Shown here in pieces: positions 33,561-41,170 of a stretch of 49,269 nt of DNA. The stretch is from Actinomycetota bacterium (GTDB lineage: Bacteria; Actinomycetota; Nitriliruptoria; Nitriliruptorales; Nitriliruptoraceae), in the NCBI GenBank assembly GCA_019348135.1, contig JAHWJY010000007.1:1-49269 (forward strand), in the 5' to 3' direction. The position numbers and the translations under genes are program-made. Position 1 is the stretch's first letter, and every line of letters begins with the position of its first letter. The notes below the pieces were generated by a model. It was not told the DNA's origin. It was given only the letters and a program-made list of their open reading frames with translations, and did not search any database.

Positions 33561-34303
33561 GCGCATCCCTCCGCGGTCAGGCGGCCGCCTTCGAGCCTCA
33601 GCACACGGTCGAGGTGACCGGCCGCGCCGTCTAGGTCGTGCGTGACGACGACGACCGCGCCGCCGCGGGCCTTCACCTGGTCGGCGACGGCGGCCACAAG
33701 CGGACGGGAGGCGGCGTCGAGGGATGCGTGCGGCTCGTCGAGCAGTAGCAGCCGCGGGCGGCACAGCAGCGCTCGCGCCAATCCGGATCGTCGCCTCATG
33801 CCTTCGGAGCAGGCGCGCGCGGGCCGGTCGGCGGCCGCCGCGAGCCCGACGTCGGCGAGGGCGCGCCGAGCGGAGGCGGGAGACAGCCCGGAGAGTGCGG
33901 CGACCAGTTCCAGGTTCTCCGCCAGGGTCAGGTCCGGATGGAGTCCCGGGTCGTGGCCGACGAGCACGATCTGTCGCCGGACGTCCGGCGACGAGACGTC
34001 CGGCCAGGACCGTCCGAGGATGTCGAGCGACCCACGGGACGGCCGGCGGAGCGTCGCCAGGACGCGCAGGAGGGTGGACTTGCCCGAGCCGTTCGGTCCC
34101 GTGACGCCGACGACCTCGCCGGCGGCGACGGTGACGTCGAGGCCCGCCAGTACCCGCGTGCGGCCGATGCGCACGTCGAGGGACCGCGCGACAGCGACGT
34201 GCGACCGGGGTGGCGCGTCGGTCGAGGACGCGGACGACGACGGGTGCGCGTTGACAGGCATTGCAGGGGAGGGAGCCACGGATTCCTGGCCGATACGAAG
34301 CAT
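33557..34303 (-). CDS. ccmA: CcmA haem ABC transporter ATP-binding subunit
   Basis: An ABC ATPase of about 248 residues from ATG 34303; ATG 34261 (234 residues) is an alternative, and neither has a clear ribosome binding site. Walker A is GPNGSGKST, the signature motif is degenerate (CSEGMRRRSGLARALL), Walker B is LLLLDEPHASLD and the switch His is in VVVTHDL. It hydrolyses ATP for the CcmABCD complex. First gene of the operon ccmABCDEFHI; the operator-like dyad at 34307-34329 lies just upstream and covers a -10-like TACGAT, implying control by the divergent BlaI. Confidence 0.92.
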   Translation of the reverse strand: MLRIGQESVAPSPAMPVNAHPSSSASSTDAPPRSHVAVARSLDVRIGRTRVLAGLDVTVAAGEVVGVTGPNGSGKSTLLRVLATLRRPSRGSLDILGRSWPDVSSPDVRRQIVLVGHDPGLHPDLTLAENLELVAALSGLSPASARRALADVGLAAAADRPARACSEGMRRRSGLARALLCRPRLLLLDEPHASLDAASRPLVAAVADQVKARGGAVVVVTHDLDGAAGHLDRVLRLEGGRLTAEGCA

Positions 34304-34306
34304 GGG

Positions 34307-34329
34307 ACGTACTACGGAGGTATCGTACC
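34307..34329. promoter_or_regulatory. BlaI-type operator between ccmA and blaI
   Basis: Between the divergent ccmA and blaI genes, TACTAC and ATCGTA half-sites flank a six-base centre (34310-34327). The segment 34308-34316 is the reverse complement of CGTAGTACG, a 9-mer also found at 38866 and 39875. -10-like hexamers on both strands (TATCGT on plus, TACGAT on minus) overlap it, so a bound repressor would block both genes. Confidence 0.65.
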
Positions 34330-34381
34330 TGGCGGTGACGGCCGCGAGGAAGCGGTACCTTCGGCACGAACGGGAGCGGAG

Positions 34382-34807
34382 ATGGGCAAGTTGAAGAGAC
34401 GTGACAAGCGAGGCCAGACGGCGGCCGGGCTCGTCGGCTCGCTGGAGTACGCCGCGCTCTGCGCTCTGTGGGAGCAGGCCCCGGCGAACGTGAACGCGGT
34501 GCTGGACCGGATCAACCACGGCCGGAAGCGAGAGGACCGCCTCGCGTACACCACCGTCATGACCGTGCTCGCGCGCCTGTACGAGAAGGGCATCCTCGAC
34601 CGGGTCAAGGCGGGCCGTGGCTACGACTACACGCCGCGTTTCGACGAGGCTGCGCTGATCCGGCACCTCGGCCAGCAGGAGGTCACCGGCCTCGTCGACC
34701 GCTACGGCGCGGTCGCGCTCGCACACTTCGCTGCCGCACTCGAAGATGCCGACCCGGTGACCCGTCGGCGTATCGCCGAGGCGATGGCCGAGGCCGGCGA
34801 TGCGTGA
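34382..34807 (+). CDS. blaI: BlaI/MecI/CopY-family transcriptional repressor
   Basis: A 141-residue winged-helix repressor from ATG 34382 with GGAG upstream. The DNA-binding core is LGSLEYAAL-like (LVGSLEYAALCALWEQA), VLDRINHGRK and the recognition segment LAYTTVMTVLARLYEKGILD, then the wing AGRGYDYTPRF. The C-terminal helices (ALIRHLGQQEVTGLVDRYGA) are for dimerisation. BlaI-type repressors bind TACA/TACTAC-type dyads and are inactivated by cleavage triggered by an M56 protease. The M56 gene overlaps its 3' end by 8 bases. The divergent ccm operon shares its promoter region, so autoregulation plus ccm control is likely. Confidence 0.92.
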   Translation: MGKLKRRDKRGQTAAGLVGSLEYAALCALWEQAPANVNAVLDRINHGRKREDRLAYTTVMTVLARLYEKGILDRVKAGRGYDYTPRFDEAALIRHLGQQEVTGLVDRYGAVALAHFAAALEDADPVTRRRIAEAMAEAGDA

Positions 34808-35540
34808 CCGACGGGGTCTCCTGGTCGCCGCCGCGGTCGCCGCGGCGGCCTGTGGCGTCGGTGTCGTCGTTGCAGCACGTCCGTGGCTCGTCGTCGCCGT
34901 CGTCTCCGCTCTCCTGGTGACGTTCGTCGTCGCCTTCGGCCGGCACGCTCTGGGGCATCGCCGGCTCGTTCGCGGCCTCCTCAGGCACAGTTCGCCGGCG
35001 ACGCTCGCTGGCGTCCGCGTCCGCCTGACCCCGCTCCGGCGGTCGGTCTTCGTCGCCGGGCTCGCCCGGCCGACGATCTTCTGCGACGACGTCCTCGCCG
35101 ACGACCTGTCGCCATCGGAGCGACGGGCGGTCGCGCTCCACGAGCGCGCACACCAGTTGTCGCGTGACCCGTTCAAGATGGCCGCGGTCGCCGCGGTCGC
35201 TCCGATCGTCGCGCGGGTCCCGAGCGGCCGCCGATGGCTCGAGATGGTCGCTGCCCGGCGCGAGATCGCCGCCGACCGGTACGTGCTGCGGGAGGGCGTT
35301 CCTCTCTCCGCCATCGCGTCGGCACTCACGAAGGTGTCACCGGTCGGGCTGTCGCACGTCGCCGGCTTCTCTCCGGCGGCGGATCTCCGGCTGCGTGCCC
35401 TGCTCGGCGACGACGTCGACACGCGGCGACGCATGTCGTGGCGGTGGGCGACGGCCGGGGTGCTGGCTGCTGCCGGAATCTGTGTGGCCGTGCTCGACCA
35501 CATGCTGCCGGTCCTGAGCGCCGTCTGCTGCGCCGGCTGA
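34800..35540 (+). CDS. Minimal M56 (BlaR1-like) membrane metalloprotease
   Basis: A 246-residue protein overlapping blaI by 8 bases. N-terminal hydrophobic segments (about 8-50), then the zinc site HERAH in VALHERAHQLSRDPF and the third ligand Glu in ARREIAADRYVL. A C-terminal membrane segment (about 215-240) ends with SAVCCAG. It lacks the large extracytoplasmic sensor domain of BlaR1/MecR1, so the signal must be sensed by the membrane part or the cysteine pair. It would cleave BlaI to switch the regulon on. Confidence 0.88.
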   Translation: MRDRRGLLVAAAVAAAACGVGVVVAARPWLVVAVVSALLVTFVVAFGRHALGHRRLVRGLLRHSSPATLAGVRVRLTPLRRSVFVAGLARPTIFCDDVLADDLSPSERRAVALHERAHQLSRDPFKMAAVAAVAPIVARVPSGRRWLEMVAARREIAADRYVLREGVPLSAIASALTKVSPVGLSHVAGFSPAADLRLRALLGDDVDTRRRMSWRWATAGVLAAAGICVAVLDHMLPVLSAVCCAG

Positions 35541-35581
35541 CGTCGCCCATCGCCTCCTGCCTGCCAGCCGGGGGCGTGACC

Positions 35582-36277
35582 TCACTCGCGACTGCGTGCC
35601 GGTGGGAGTGGACGCGGCGTCGTGAGGTCCACCGGCTGCGCCTCGTAACCCGCGCGGTTCACACTGGTCGGGGTGCGCCCGGCGAGGATCGCATCGATCG
35701 TGTCGGACAGCAGCGCGAGATCGGATGCACCGATCACCTTCGCGACGACGGTGCCTTGCCGGTCGATGAAGAAGGTCTCCGGGACACCGAAGACGCCGAA
35801 GTCGATCGCCGCGCGGGACCGGGGGTCGGTGACGTACGTGTACCCGCGGCCCATCTCGTCGAGCATCTCGATCGCCAGCTCCGGGCGGTCCTGGTAGACG
35901 ATCCCCACGACGCTGACCCCGGCGTCCCGGTAGCGGGCCGCGGCAGCGATGAGGTCGTCGTGTTCCTCACGGCATGCCGTGCACCACGACGCCCAGAAGT
36001 TGACGACCACGATCTCGCCCTCGAGGTCGCGCAGGGACAGCTCGCCTTCATCCTCGAGGAGCGGCAGGGTGAAGGCGGGGGCGGGCTGGCCCAGCAGCGG
36101 GGAGTCCACGACCGTCGGGTCGCTGCCGAAACGGGTGCCGTACGCCGCCGCCACGGCGATGAGGACGACCAGCGCCGTCAGTGCGACCACCCGTGGCGCT
36201 CGGCTCGTCGCCGGGTCCGTTCCGTCGAGGACGTCGGCCGACGGGGAAGCGCCCGCGTCGGGCGTGTCGGGTGTCAC
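35582..36277 (-). CDS. TlpA/CcmG-type membrane-anchored thioredoxin
   Basis: A 231-residue protein from GTG 36277, overlapping the preceding small gene (GTGA). It has a cytoplasmic N-terminus of about 27 residues, one membrane helix (about 29-48) and a thioredoxin domain with FWASWCTACREEHDDL and cis-Pro loop GVFGVPETFFID. The GVFGVPETFF signature is strong for the CcmG/DsbE branch that reduces apocytochrome c. It is the last gene of the DUF3105-lgt operon. With the protein at 27141 this makes two candidate CcmG proteins. Confidence 0.93.
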   Translation of the reverse strand: MTPDTPDAGASPSADVLDGTDPATSRAPRVVALTALVVLIAVAAAYGTRFGSDPTVVDSPLLGQPAPAFTLPLLEDEGELSLRDLEGEIVVVNFWASWCTACREEHDDLIAAAARYRDAGVSVVGIVYQDRPELAIEMLDEMGRGYTYVTDPRSRAAIDFGVFGVPETFFIDRQGTVVAKVIGASDLALLSDTIDAILAGRTPTSVNRAGYEAQPVDLTTPRPLPPARSRE

Positions 36278-36516
36278 CGTTTGCGTTGCATGAGACTGAC
36301 GCCGAGCAGGGCGAACGCCGCGCCGCCGAACTGGCCCATCACGTGATGCGGGTCGAAAGGGAGGATCACCACGCCCGCGCGCGCGCCGATGGAGCTGGCG
36401 ATGAACAGAACGCCACCAACGATGGCGAGGATGAGCGCGACCCGCTGGCGGGCGCTGCGCGTGTTGCCGTGTCGTTGCCTGCGCGGTTTGACGGGTGTGG
36501 TGCGGTCAGCCGACAT
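36274..36516 (-). CDS. Small two-helix membrane protein
   Basis: An 80-residue protein. Basic N-terminal 25 residues (KPRRQRHGNTRSARQR), then two hydrophobic helices (about 26-46 and 59-75) separated by a loop with FDPHHVMGQF, which carries two His and one Met. No family recognised. It overlaps lgt by 11 bases and the TlpA gene by 4 bases, so it belongs to that operon. Confidence 0.72.
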   Translation of the reverse strand: MSADRTTPVKPRRQRHGNTRSARQRVALILAIVGGVLFIASSIGARAGVVILPFDPHHVMGQFGGAAFALLGVSLMQRKR

Positions 36517-37450
36517 GCTGGTCCTCCTCGGATGACGATGGTGGGGTGGCAGGATCAGGCTGCCCAGGCATGTCCGCGGGCCGGGTGCGCGCCCGTGCCA
36601 GCCAGGCGACGGCGAGCGCGACGGCGGCCATGGCCGTCCACTGGGACGCCGTCAGGCCCGCGTAGCGGACGTCGGCACGGAAGAAGTCGAATCCCAAGCG
36701 GCCGATGCCGTAGACCGCGACGAACGTCGCGGCGAGGGTCCCGACCGGACGCCGACGCATCCGCCGCTCCACCAGAGACACCACCACGAGCGCGACCGAG
36801 GCGGCCACCACGTCGAGCAAGGCGGTCTGGATGACGGGCACGTCGAAGCAGCCCTGGACCGGGGAGGCTCCGGCGGGATACGGCTGTGGCGGGACGTAGC
36901 CGAACGTGTTCGTCGCACGCTCCCAGAGGTTGCCGGTGCACCGCCAGGCGAACGGCAGGTTCGGGGCCGGGGCGCCGATGTGATCGCCGATCGCGAGGTC
37001 GCCGAAGCGACCCACCGCGATACCAGCCGCCAGTCCGGGAGCCGCGGCATCGGCGAGCAGTCCACCCCGCCACCCGGAACGTCGGACGAGCAGCATGCCG
37101 GCGATGCTGCCGCCGACGATGCCGCCGAGCAGCGTGAGTCCACCGTGCCAGACGGCGAGCACCGAGAGGGGGTCGCCGGCGTACTGCGGGAGGTGGTTCA
37201 GAACGTAGAACAGGCGTGCGCCGACGATCCCGCCGATGGCAACCCACGTCAGGAGTCGCGACACCGCGTCGCCCACGTCCTCGTCGGGGCCAGCGCCGAT
37301 CCCCCAGCGCTGGGCACGCCGGCTCATCATCCAGCCGCCCAACAGGAAGCCCGCGGCGATGCCGAGACCGTGCGGCGAGATGGCGGCGTCCCCGAAGAGA
37401 GGAATGCGTTCGAGGATGGGCCAGGAGAGAGCTGCCACGACGCCGTTCAC
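36506..37450 (-). CDS. lgt: Prolipoprotein diacylglyceryl transferase (Lgt)-like protein
   Basis: A 314-residue polytopic protein from GTG 37450. Lgt features: ISPHGLGIAAGFLLGGWM, GGIVGARLFYVLNHLPQY, WHGGLTLLGGIVGG with the essential HGG, GRFGDLAIGDHIG in place of the usual GRxGNFxNxExxG, and YGIGRLGFDFFRAD in place of GxxRFxxExxR. Several conserved positions are changed (Asn to Asp and Ile, Glu to Asp). It may lipidate the many lipoproteins of this region or have a divergent role. It overlaps both neighbours in the operon. Confidence 0.87.
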   Translation of the reverse strand: MNGVVAALSWPILERIPLFGDAAISPHGLGIAAGFLLGGWMMSRRAQRWGIGAGPDEDVGDAVSRLLTWVAIGGIVGARLFYVLNHLPQYAGDPLSVLAVWHGGLTLLGGIVGGSIAGMLLVRRSGWRGGLLADAAAPGLAAGIAVGRFGDLAIGDHIGAPAPNLPFAWRCTGNLWERATNTFGYVPPQPYPAGASPVQGCFDVPVIQTALLDVVAASVALVVVSLVERRMRRRPVGTLAATFVAVYGIGRLGFDFFRADVRYAGLTASQWTAMAAVALAVAWLARARTRPADMPGQPDPATPPSSSEEDQHVG

Positions 37451-38331
37451 GGGGTCGTCGCAGCGGCTGGCGACGGCGCTTCGTTCTCGGTCGGCGACGT
37501 GTCGCCGGCGTCGGTCGGGGTCGCCGCCGGCGATTGCGACGCCTCGCCGGCAGGGGCGTCGTCGTCCTCGTAGCGCATCTGGTCACTGGGGAAGGGGGCC
37601 ATCCGCCCTTCAGGTGCGATCCCGCGGTTACCGAAGCGTTCGAGAACGACCGAGTTCGCGACGGTCTCGTCCCACTCGTCGCAGTCGAGGGAGTAGCCCC
37701 AGGCGCGATACGCGACGGCCTTGCCCGACGTGATCCCCGGTTCGGTGTAGGGGCTGACGAAGATCCCCACACCGGCGCGCGGCTCGGTGAAGCCCGATTC
37801 GATCAACCGTGCCGACCAGTCCTCCATCTCACCGATCGTGTCGGCATCGACCTGGTCGGGGTCGTACCACGCGACGACGGCTCCGTGCTCGAGGTTGTGC
37901 CCGAGTGCTCGCTCCTCCAACTGGTTGTCGGAGCCGCTGCGGATGATCGGCAGCGTCTGCGCGAAGTGCGGGCCCGAGTTCATCGGCCGTGGATCGCTGT
38001 ACATCTGGTCCGCGGGAGGAGCGCTCGCCGCCTCGAAGTGCGACGCTGGAGCGTCGACGGGCCGGTCACTGATGACCTCGCAGCCCGCCTGTTCACGCGC
38101 GGACTCGACCTCACTCCTCGCGAGCACGATGGTCTCGCCGATCCCCTCGGGTCCACCCAGGAACGCGAGCGCCGACATGCCGCCGATGATCGCCACGACC
38201 AGGACGCTCAGCGCCACTGACCGGACGCGCCCGAAGCGTTCCCGCTTGGCCGCTTCCTGTTCGGCACGCTTGCGTTCCTCGCGCGCGAGTCGACGGCGCT
38301 CCTTGTTGGGTACGCGCTCTTGTCCAGCCAC
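37447..38331 (-). CDS. DUF3105 membrane-anchored protein
   Basis: A 294-residue protein from ATG 38331. A basic, coiled N-terminus (KERRRLAREERKRAEQEAAK) is followed by one membrane helix (about 37-58) and the DUF3105 domain: MYSDPRPMNSGPHFAQTLP and LGHNLEHGAVVAWYDP, with a conserved His cluster that could bind metal. The C-terminal 50 residues are a Pro/Ala/Thr-rich low-complexity tail. First gene of the operon DUF3105-lgt-small-tlpA. No biochemical function is known for the family. Confidence 0.88.
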   Translation of the reverse strand: MAGQERVPNKERRRLAREERKRAEQEAAKRERFGRVRSVALSVLVVAIIGGMSALAFLGGPEGIGETIVLARSEVESAREQAGCEVISDRPVDAPASHFEAASAPPADQMYSDPRPMNSGPHFAQTLPIIRSGSDNQLEERALGHNLEHGAVVAWYDPDQVDADTIGEMEDWSARLIESGFTEPRAGVGIFVSPYTEPGITSGKAVAYRAWGYSLDCDEWDETVANSVVLERFGNRGIAPEGRMAPFPSDQMRYEDDDAPAGEASQSPAATPTDAGDTSPTENEAPSPAAATTP

Positions 38332-38517
38332 AGAAGTACCTCTCGTTCGTCCGGCGGCTCAACGTCGACCGGCGACGTCCAGACCGCATGTGCCTCGCGG
38401 GGTTCGCCGCCCCCCGGGACGGGGAGTTCCCAGAAGGGGGAGCGACCATCAGCGCCTCGGACCACCGGATGATGCGACGGGCCAACGAGGGCAGATCAGG
38501 GCGCACGGTCGGTCGGG

Positions 38518-38820
38518 TCAGCCCGACATGCCGCCCATCATCCCGACGCCACCCATCATGTCGCCCATCCCGCCCATCATGGACGTGCACTCATCCATCA
38601 TCTCCTCGGCGCCCTCGACCTGGTGCATGGCGTCGGCCGTGCCTTCGCCATGCATCGCGTCCATCATCTGGTGCGTGGCCTCGTGCCCGCGCTCGGCGCC
38701 CGTCGACCGGGCCAGGGCGGGGGCCGACCACGTCGCGGCAAGGCCCGTCAGGCCCACCCCGACGAGGGCAGCACCGGCCACTGAGTGGATCCAGCGGCGT
38801 GGCGTGTCGATGGTTGGCAT
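38518..38820 (-). CDS. Secreted Met/His-rich protein, probable copper binder
   Basis: A 100-residue protein with a signal peptide (about 1-38, hydrophobic core VAGAALVGVGLTGLAA). The mature 62 residues have five His and about seventeen Met, arranged as HEATHQMMDAMHGEG, DAMHQVEGAEEMMDEC and a tail of MMGGMGDMMGG repeats. Such Met/His motifs bind Cu(I)/Cu(II). One cysteine (DECTSMM). GAGG lies 8 bases before ATG 38820. The strong operator dyad at 38854-38875 overlaps its predicted -10. Confidence 0.8.
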   Translation of the reverse strand: MPTIDTPRRWIHSVAGAALVGVGLTGLAATWSAPALARSTGAERGHEATHQMMDAMHGEGTADAMHQVEGAEEMMDECTSMMGGMGDMMGGVGMMGGMSG

Positions 38821-38853
38821 ACGTCGTACCTCGTCGTCTCGGGCTGGGCGTTG

Positions 38854-38875
38854 CTACGAGCGTATCGTAGTACGA
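38854..38875. promoter_or_regulatory. BlaI-type operator upstream of the Met-rich protein
   Basis: CTACGA-N5-TCGTAG is a perfect 6-bp inverted repeat (38854-38870), overlapped by TCGTAGTACGA (38865-38875), itself nearly palindromic. It covers a minus-strand -10-like TACGAT. Shares CGTAGTACG with the ccmA/blaI and 39875 sites. Confidence 0.6.
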
Positions 38876-38911
38876 CGACCGTGACGTTGTTCGACGCGCG
38901 TCAGTCCGACG

Positions 38912-39709
38912 TCAGCCGGGCGGCGCCGGGCCCCGACGTGGTGCGCTGGCGCCGGCTCGCCCGGCGGCGGCGGCCACTGCAGAGGCGAGACGGCCGGAAC
39001 CGATCTCCGCGAACATGTGCCGACCGGGGCAGGGTGTGCCGTCGCCAGTCTCGCGGTGGCCGACGATCGTCGGCAGCTCGACCTCCCGCCTGGCGGCGTA
39101 CCGGGTGGTGGCCCCGCCGGTCGACCGCTGCGACGACCGGCCCAAGGGGTCGATGTCGTACCACAGACACAGCCAGGCCGTGAGGCGGACGAGCGCCTCG
39201 GCCGTGGCGGTCGGTACCTCGTCGTTCTCGAAGTCTCCGATGAGGGCGATGCCCGCCGACTCCTGGTTGAACCCGACCGCGTGCGCCCCGACGACCGGGC
39301 GCAGGATGCCGCCGGCGCGACCCTGGAAGATGACCCCGTAGCGGTCGATGAGGAAGTTGTATGCGATGTCCGAGAAGCCGCGCTCCTCCATGTGCTGGCG
39401 GCAGATGCGAGCGACGAGCGACGCGCTCTCCTCGGCCGCGTACCGGGGGAACACGGCGGTGTGGTGCACGAAGATGCGCTTGACGGAAGACGAGAGCTCC
39501 GGCGGTGCGGGCGGCAACAGACGGTCGTCAGCGTCCCAGACGCTGCGGGGGACCACCGCCGGCCACAGTGAGGCCGGCGTCGGCGCGCGCCCGCCCGGTG
39601 CCGGTGTCGCAGGGCTGACCGGTCCTGCGGCGGCCGCCCCGATCGTCCGCGACGTCGCGCCGATAGCGGCGATCGCCCCCAGTCCCGCGACGAAATCGCG
39701 CCGGTTCAT
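38912..39709 (-). CDS. Tat-exported peptidoglycan amidase (PGRP / amidase_2)
   Basis: A 265-residue protein. The N-terminus MNRRDFVAGLGAIAAIG is a Tat-type signal. The amidase domain has zinc ligands in FVHHTAVFP and VGHRETGDGTPCPGRH, plus DIAYNFLIDRYGVIFQGRAG and GIALIGDFE, the core of PGRP/N-acetylmuramoyl-L-alanine amidases. It cleaves the peptide stems from peptidoglycan. It is transcribed divergently from the broken sortase gene; the operator-like segment at 39875-39903 lies between. Confidence 0.9.
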   Translation of the reverse strand: MNRRDFVAGLGAIAAIGATSRTIGAAAAGPVSPATPAPGGRAPTPASLWPAVVPRSVWDADDRLLPPAPPELSSSVKRIFVHHTAVFPRYAAEESASLVARICRQHMEERGFSDIAYNFLIDRYGVIFQGRAGGILRPVVGAHAVGFNQESAGIALIGDFENDEVPTATAEALVRLTAWLCLWYDIDPLGRSSQRSTGGATTRYAARREVELPTIVGHRETGDGTPCPGRHMFAEIGSGRLASAVAAAAGRAGASAPRRGPAPPG

Positions 39710-39874
39710 CGGCGGCGTCGGCGCCGACGGGGGCGATGGGGTGATGAGGCCGAACGCCAGGATCGTCCCTTCCGCGGTTGCCGGTCCGCCCGGCGGAGAT
39801 GGTCCTTGGGGCCGTGAACGACGTCTGGATCATGGGTGTTCCCGAGGAGCGCTACGAACTCCAGACGACCGCGG

Positions 39875-39903
39875 CGTAGTACGACGAAGATACCGTAGGT
39901 AGT
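39875..39903. promoter_or_regulatory. BlaI-type operator between amidase and sortase genes
   Basis: Contains CGTAGTACG (39875-39883), the same 9-mer as at 38866 and, inverted, at 34308, followed by GATACCGTAGGTAGT. Located 49 bases before the sortase ATG and about 165 bases from the divergent amidase start. Confidence 0.55.
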
Positions 39904-39951
39904 CCGTCCGGCAGCCTGCCGGGCCATGATGTGGAGCTGCGCGTGGGAGCG

Positions 39952-40665
39952 ATGACCGAGGTCGGGACGGATGGCGGACGGGCGTCGACGGCCAGCCGCG
40001 TCGTCCGTGGGGTCGGATGGCTCCTCATCTCTGTCGGCGCCCTGATCCTGCTCTAGGTCATCTACAGCATGTTCTTCACGAACCTGCTGAACGAGCGCTC
40101 CCAGGGTGCGCTGCTGGAACAGTGGGAGCTGGAGTACGGGCCCATCGACGAGGCCGCCCCGGTCATGCCTGAGGCGCCGTCGGAGACGGCCGGGGAGCCG
40201 TCGTCCGTCGAGGTAGGTGACGCCTACGCCGTCATGTGGTTCGAGCGCCCAGCGGCCGACGAGCGCCCGGTCTACGCGGAACCACTCTCCGTCGTCGAGG
40301 GAATCGACCCGGAGTCGCTCAAGCTCGGGCCGGGCCACTACCCGGACACCGCTGCTCCCGGACAGCCGGGGAACTTCGCGATCGCCGGGCACCGGACGAC
40401 GTACGGGGCGCCGTTCTACGACCTCGACCAGATCCGGTCCGGCGACGAGATCCACGTCATCGACCGCGACCGGCAACGCTGGGTGTACGAGGTCATCGAG
40501 AGTCGGGTCGTCCTCCCGCACGAGACCTGGGTCATCGAATCCGATCCGCTCGGGCGAGGTCGCCCGATCCTCAGCCTCACGACCTGCGAGCCTCGTTTCA
40601 GCGCCGAGAAGCGGTTGATGGTCTTCGCCGAGTTGCGCGAGCCGACTCAGGCGGCGGCCGCCTGA
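39952..40665 (+). pseudogene. Class E sortase interrupted by an in-frame TAG
   Basis: From ATG 39952 (GGGAG six bases before) the frame encodes 34 residues ending in the membrane helix VGWLLISVGALILL, then TAG at 40054-40056, and continues in the same frame with VIYSMFFTNLLNERS and an intact sortase domain. Catalytic His is in FAIAGHRTTYGAPF, Cys in LSLTTCEPRF and Arg shortly after. Without the TAG the protein would be a normal 237-residue class E sortase with one N-terminal helix. Internal ATG 40069 has no ribosome binding site and would lack the anchor. It could be a recent nonsense mutation, a sequencing error or a readthrough gene. The divergent amidase and a BlaI-type dyad lie upstream. 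Confidence 0.8.
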
Positions 40666-40723
40666 GCCGCGAACGCGGCCGTTGCGGTCGCGTGGCGCAC
40701 GCCCCTTCGCGCCGCGGGAACTT

Positions 40724-40743
40724 CTACGAGGCGCGTGTCGTAG
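40724..40743. promoter_or_regulatory. BlaI-type operator before the DUF2933 operon
   Basis: CTACGA-N8-TCGTAG, a perfect 6-bp inverted repeat, 75 bases before the GTG at 40818. A second, weaker CTAC/GTAG pair follows at about 40766-40782, overlapping a -10-like TACACT at 40762-40767. Confidence 0.5.
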
Positions 40744-40817
40744 ATACGCCCGATGGGTGGTTACACTACCGGCCTGTCGTAGGTCGCTGCGGCACCGCCA
40801 GGGACGAGGAGACAGAC

Positions 40818-41141
40818 GTGAAGCTGTTCGGGATGTGCATCGACAAGCGGGTCGTGGTCGGGGTCGTGGCCGCCGCCGGACTGCTCTGGTGGCTGGCACC
40901 GGGGGCGTTCGCCGCAGCACTGCCGTTGCTGATCTTCGCCATCTGCCCGCTCTCGATGCTCCTCATGATGAAGGCGATGGGCCAGATGGGCGGTCAGCAG
41001 ACCCCCGACGCTTCGCAACCTCCCGCACCCGGCGTGCAGCCGGCGGCTGCCCCACAGGCTGGTGCCGGCAACGCGGCGCCCGCGGACCCGATCGCCGCAG
41101 CCGCGGCCGCGGCCGCCGACGTCAACGCCCGGCGCAACTGA
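40818..41141 (+). CDS. DUF2933 small membrane protein
   Basis: A 107-residue protein from GTG 40818 with GAGGAG upstream. MCIDKRVVVGVVAAAGLLWW and PLLIFAICPLSMLLMMKAM form two membrane helices with the LPLLxxxxCPLxMLxMM pattern of DUF2933, a family common beside copper-resistance genes. A Gly/Gln/Pro/Ala-rich tail of about 50 residues follows. Cys and Met near the membrane (ICPLSMLLMMKAMGQM) could handle copper. First gene of a five-gene plus-strand operon with redox membrane proteins. Confidence 0.85.
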   Translation: MKLFGMCIDKRVVVGVVAAAGLLWWLAPGAFAAALPLLIFAICPLSMLLMMKAMGQMGGQQTPDASQPPAPGVQPAAAPQAGAGNAAPADPIAAAAAAAADVNARRN

Positions 41142-41170
41142 GCGACGACGCCTGACCTGAGGTCGAACTG

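Noticed and set aside
40054-40056. TAG as a reassigned sense codon
   Set aside because: Other genes here end in TAG at the expected C-terminus (for example 48438-48440 and 45447-45449), so TAG is a stop.
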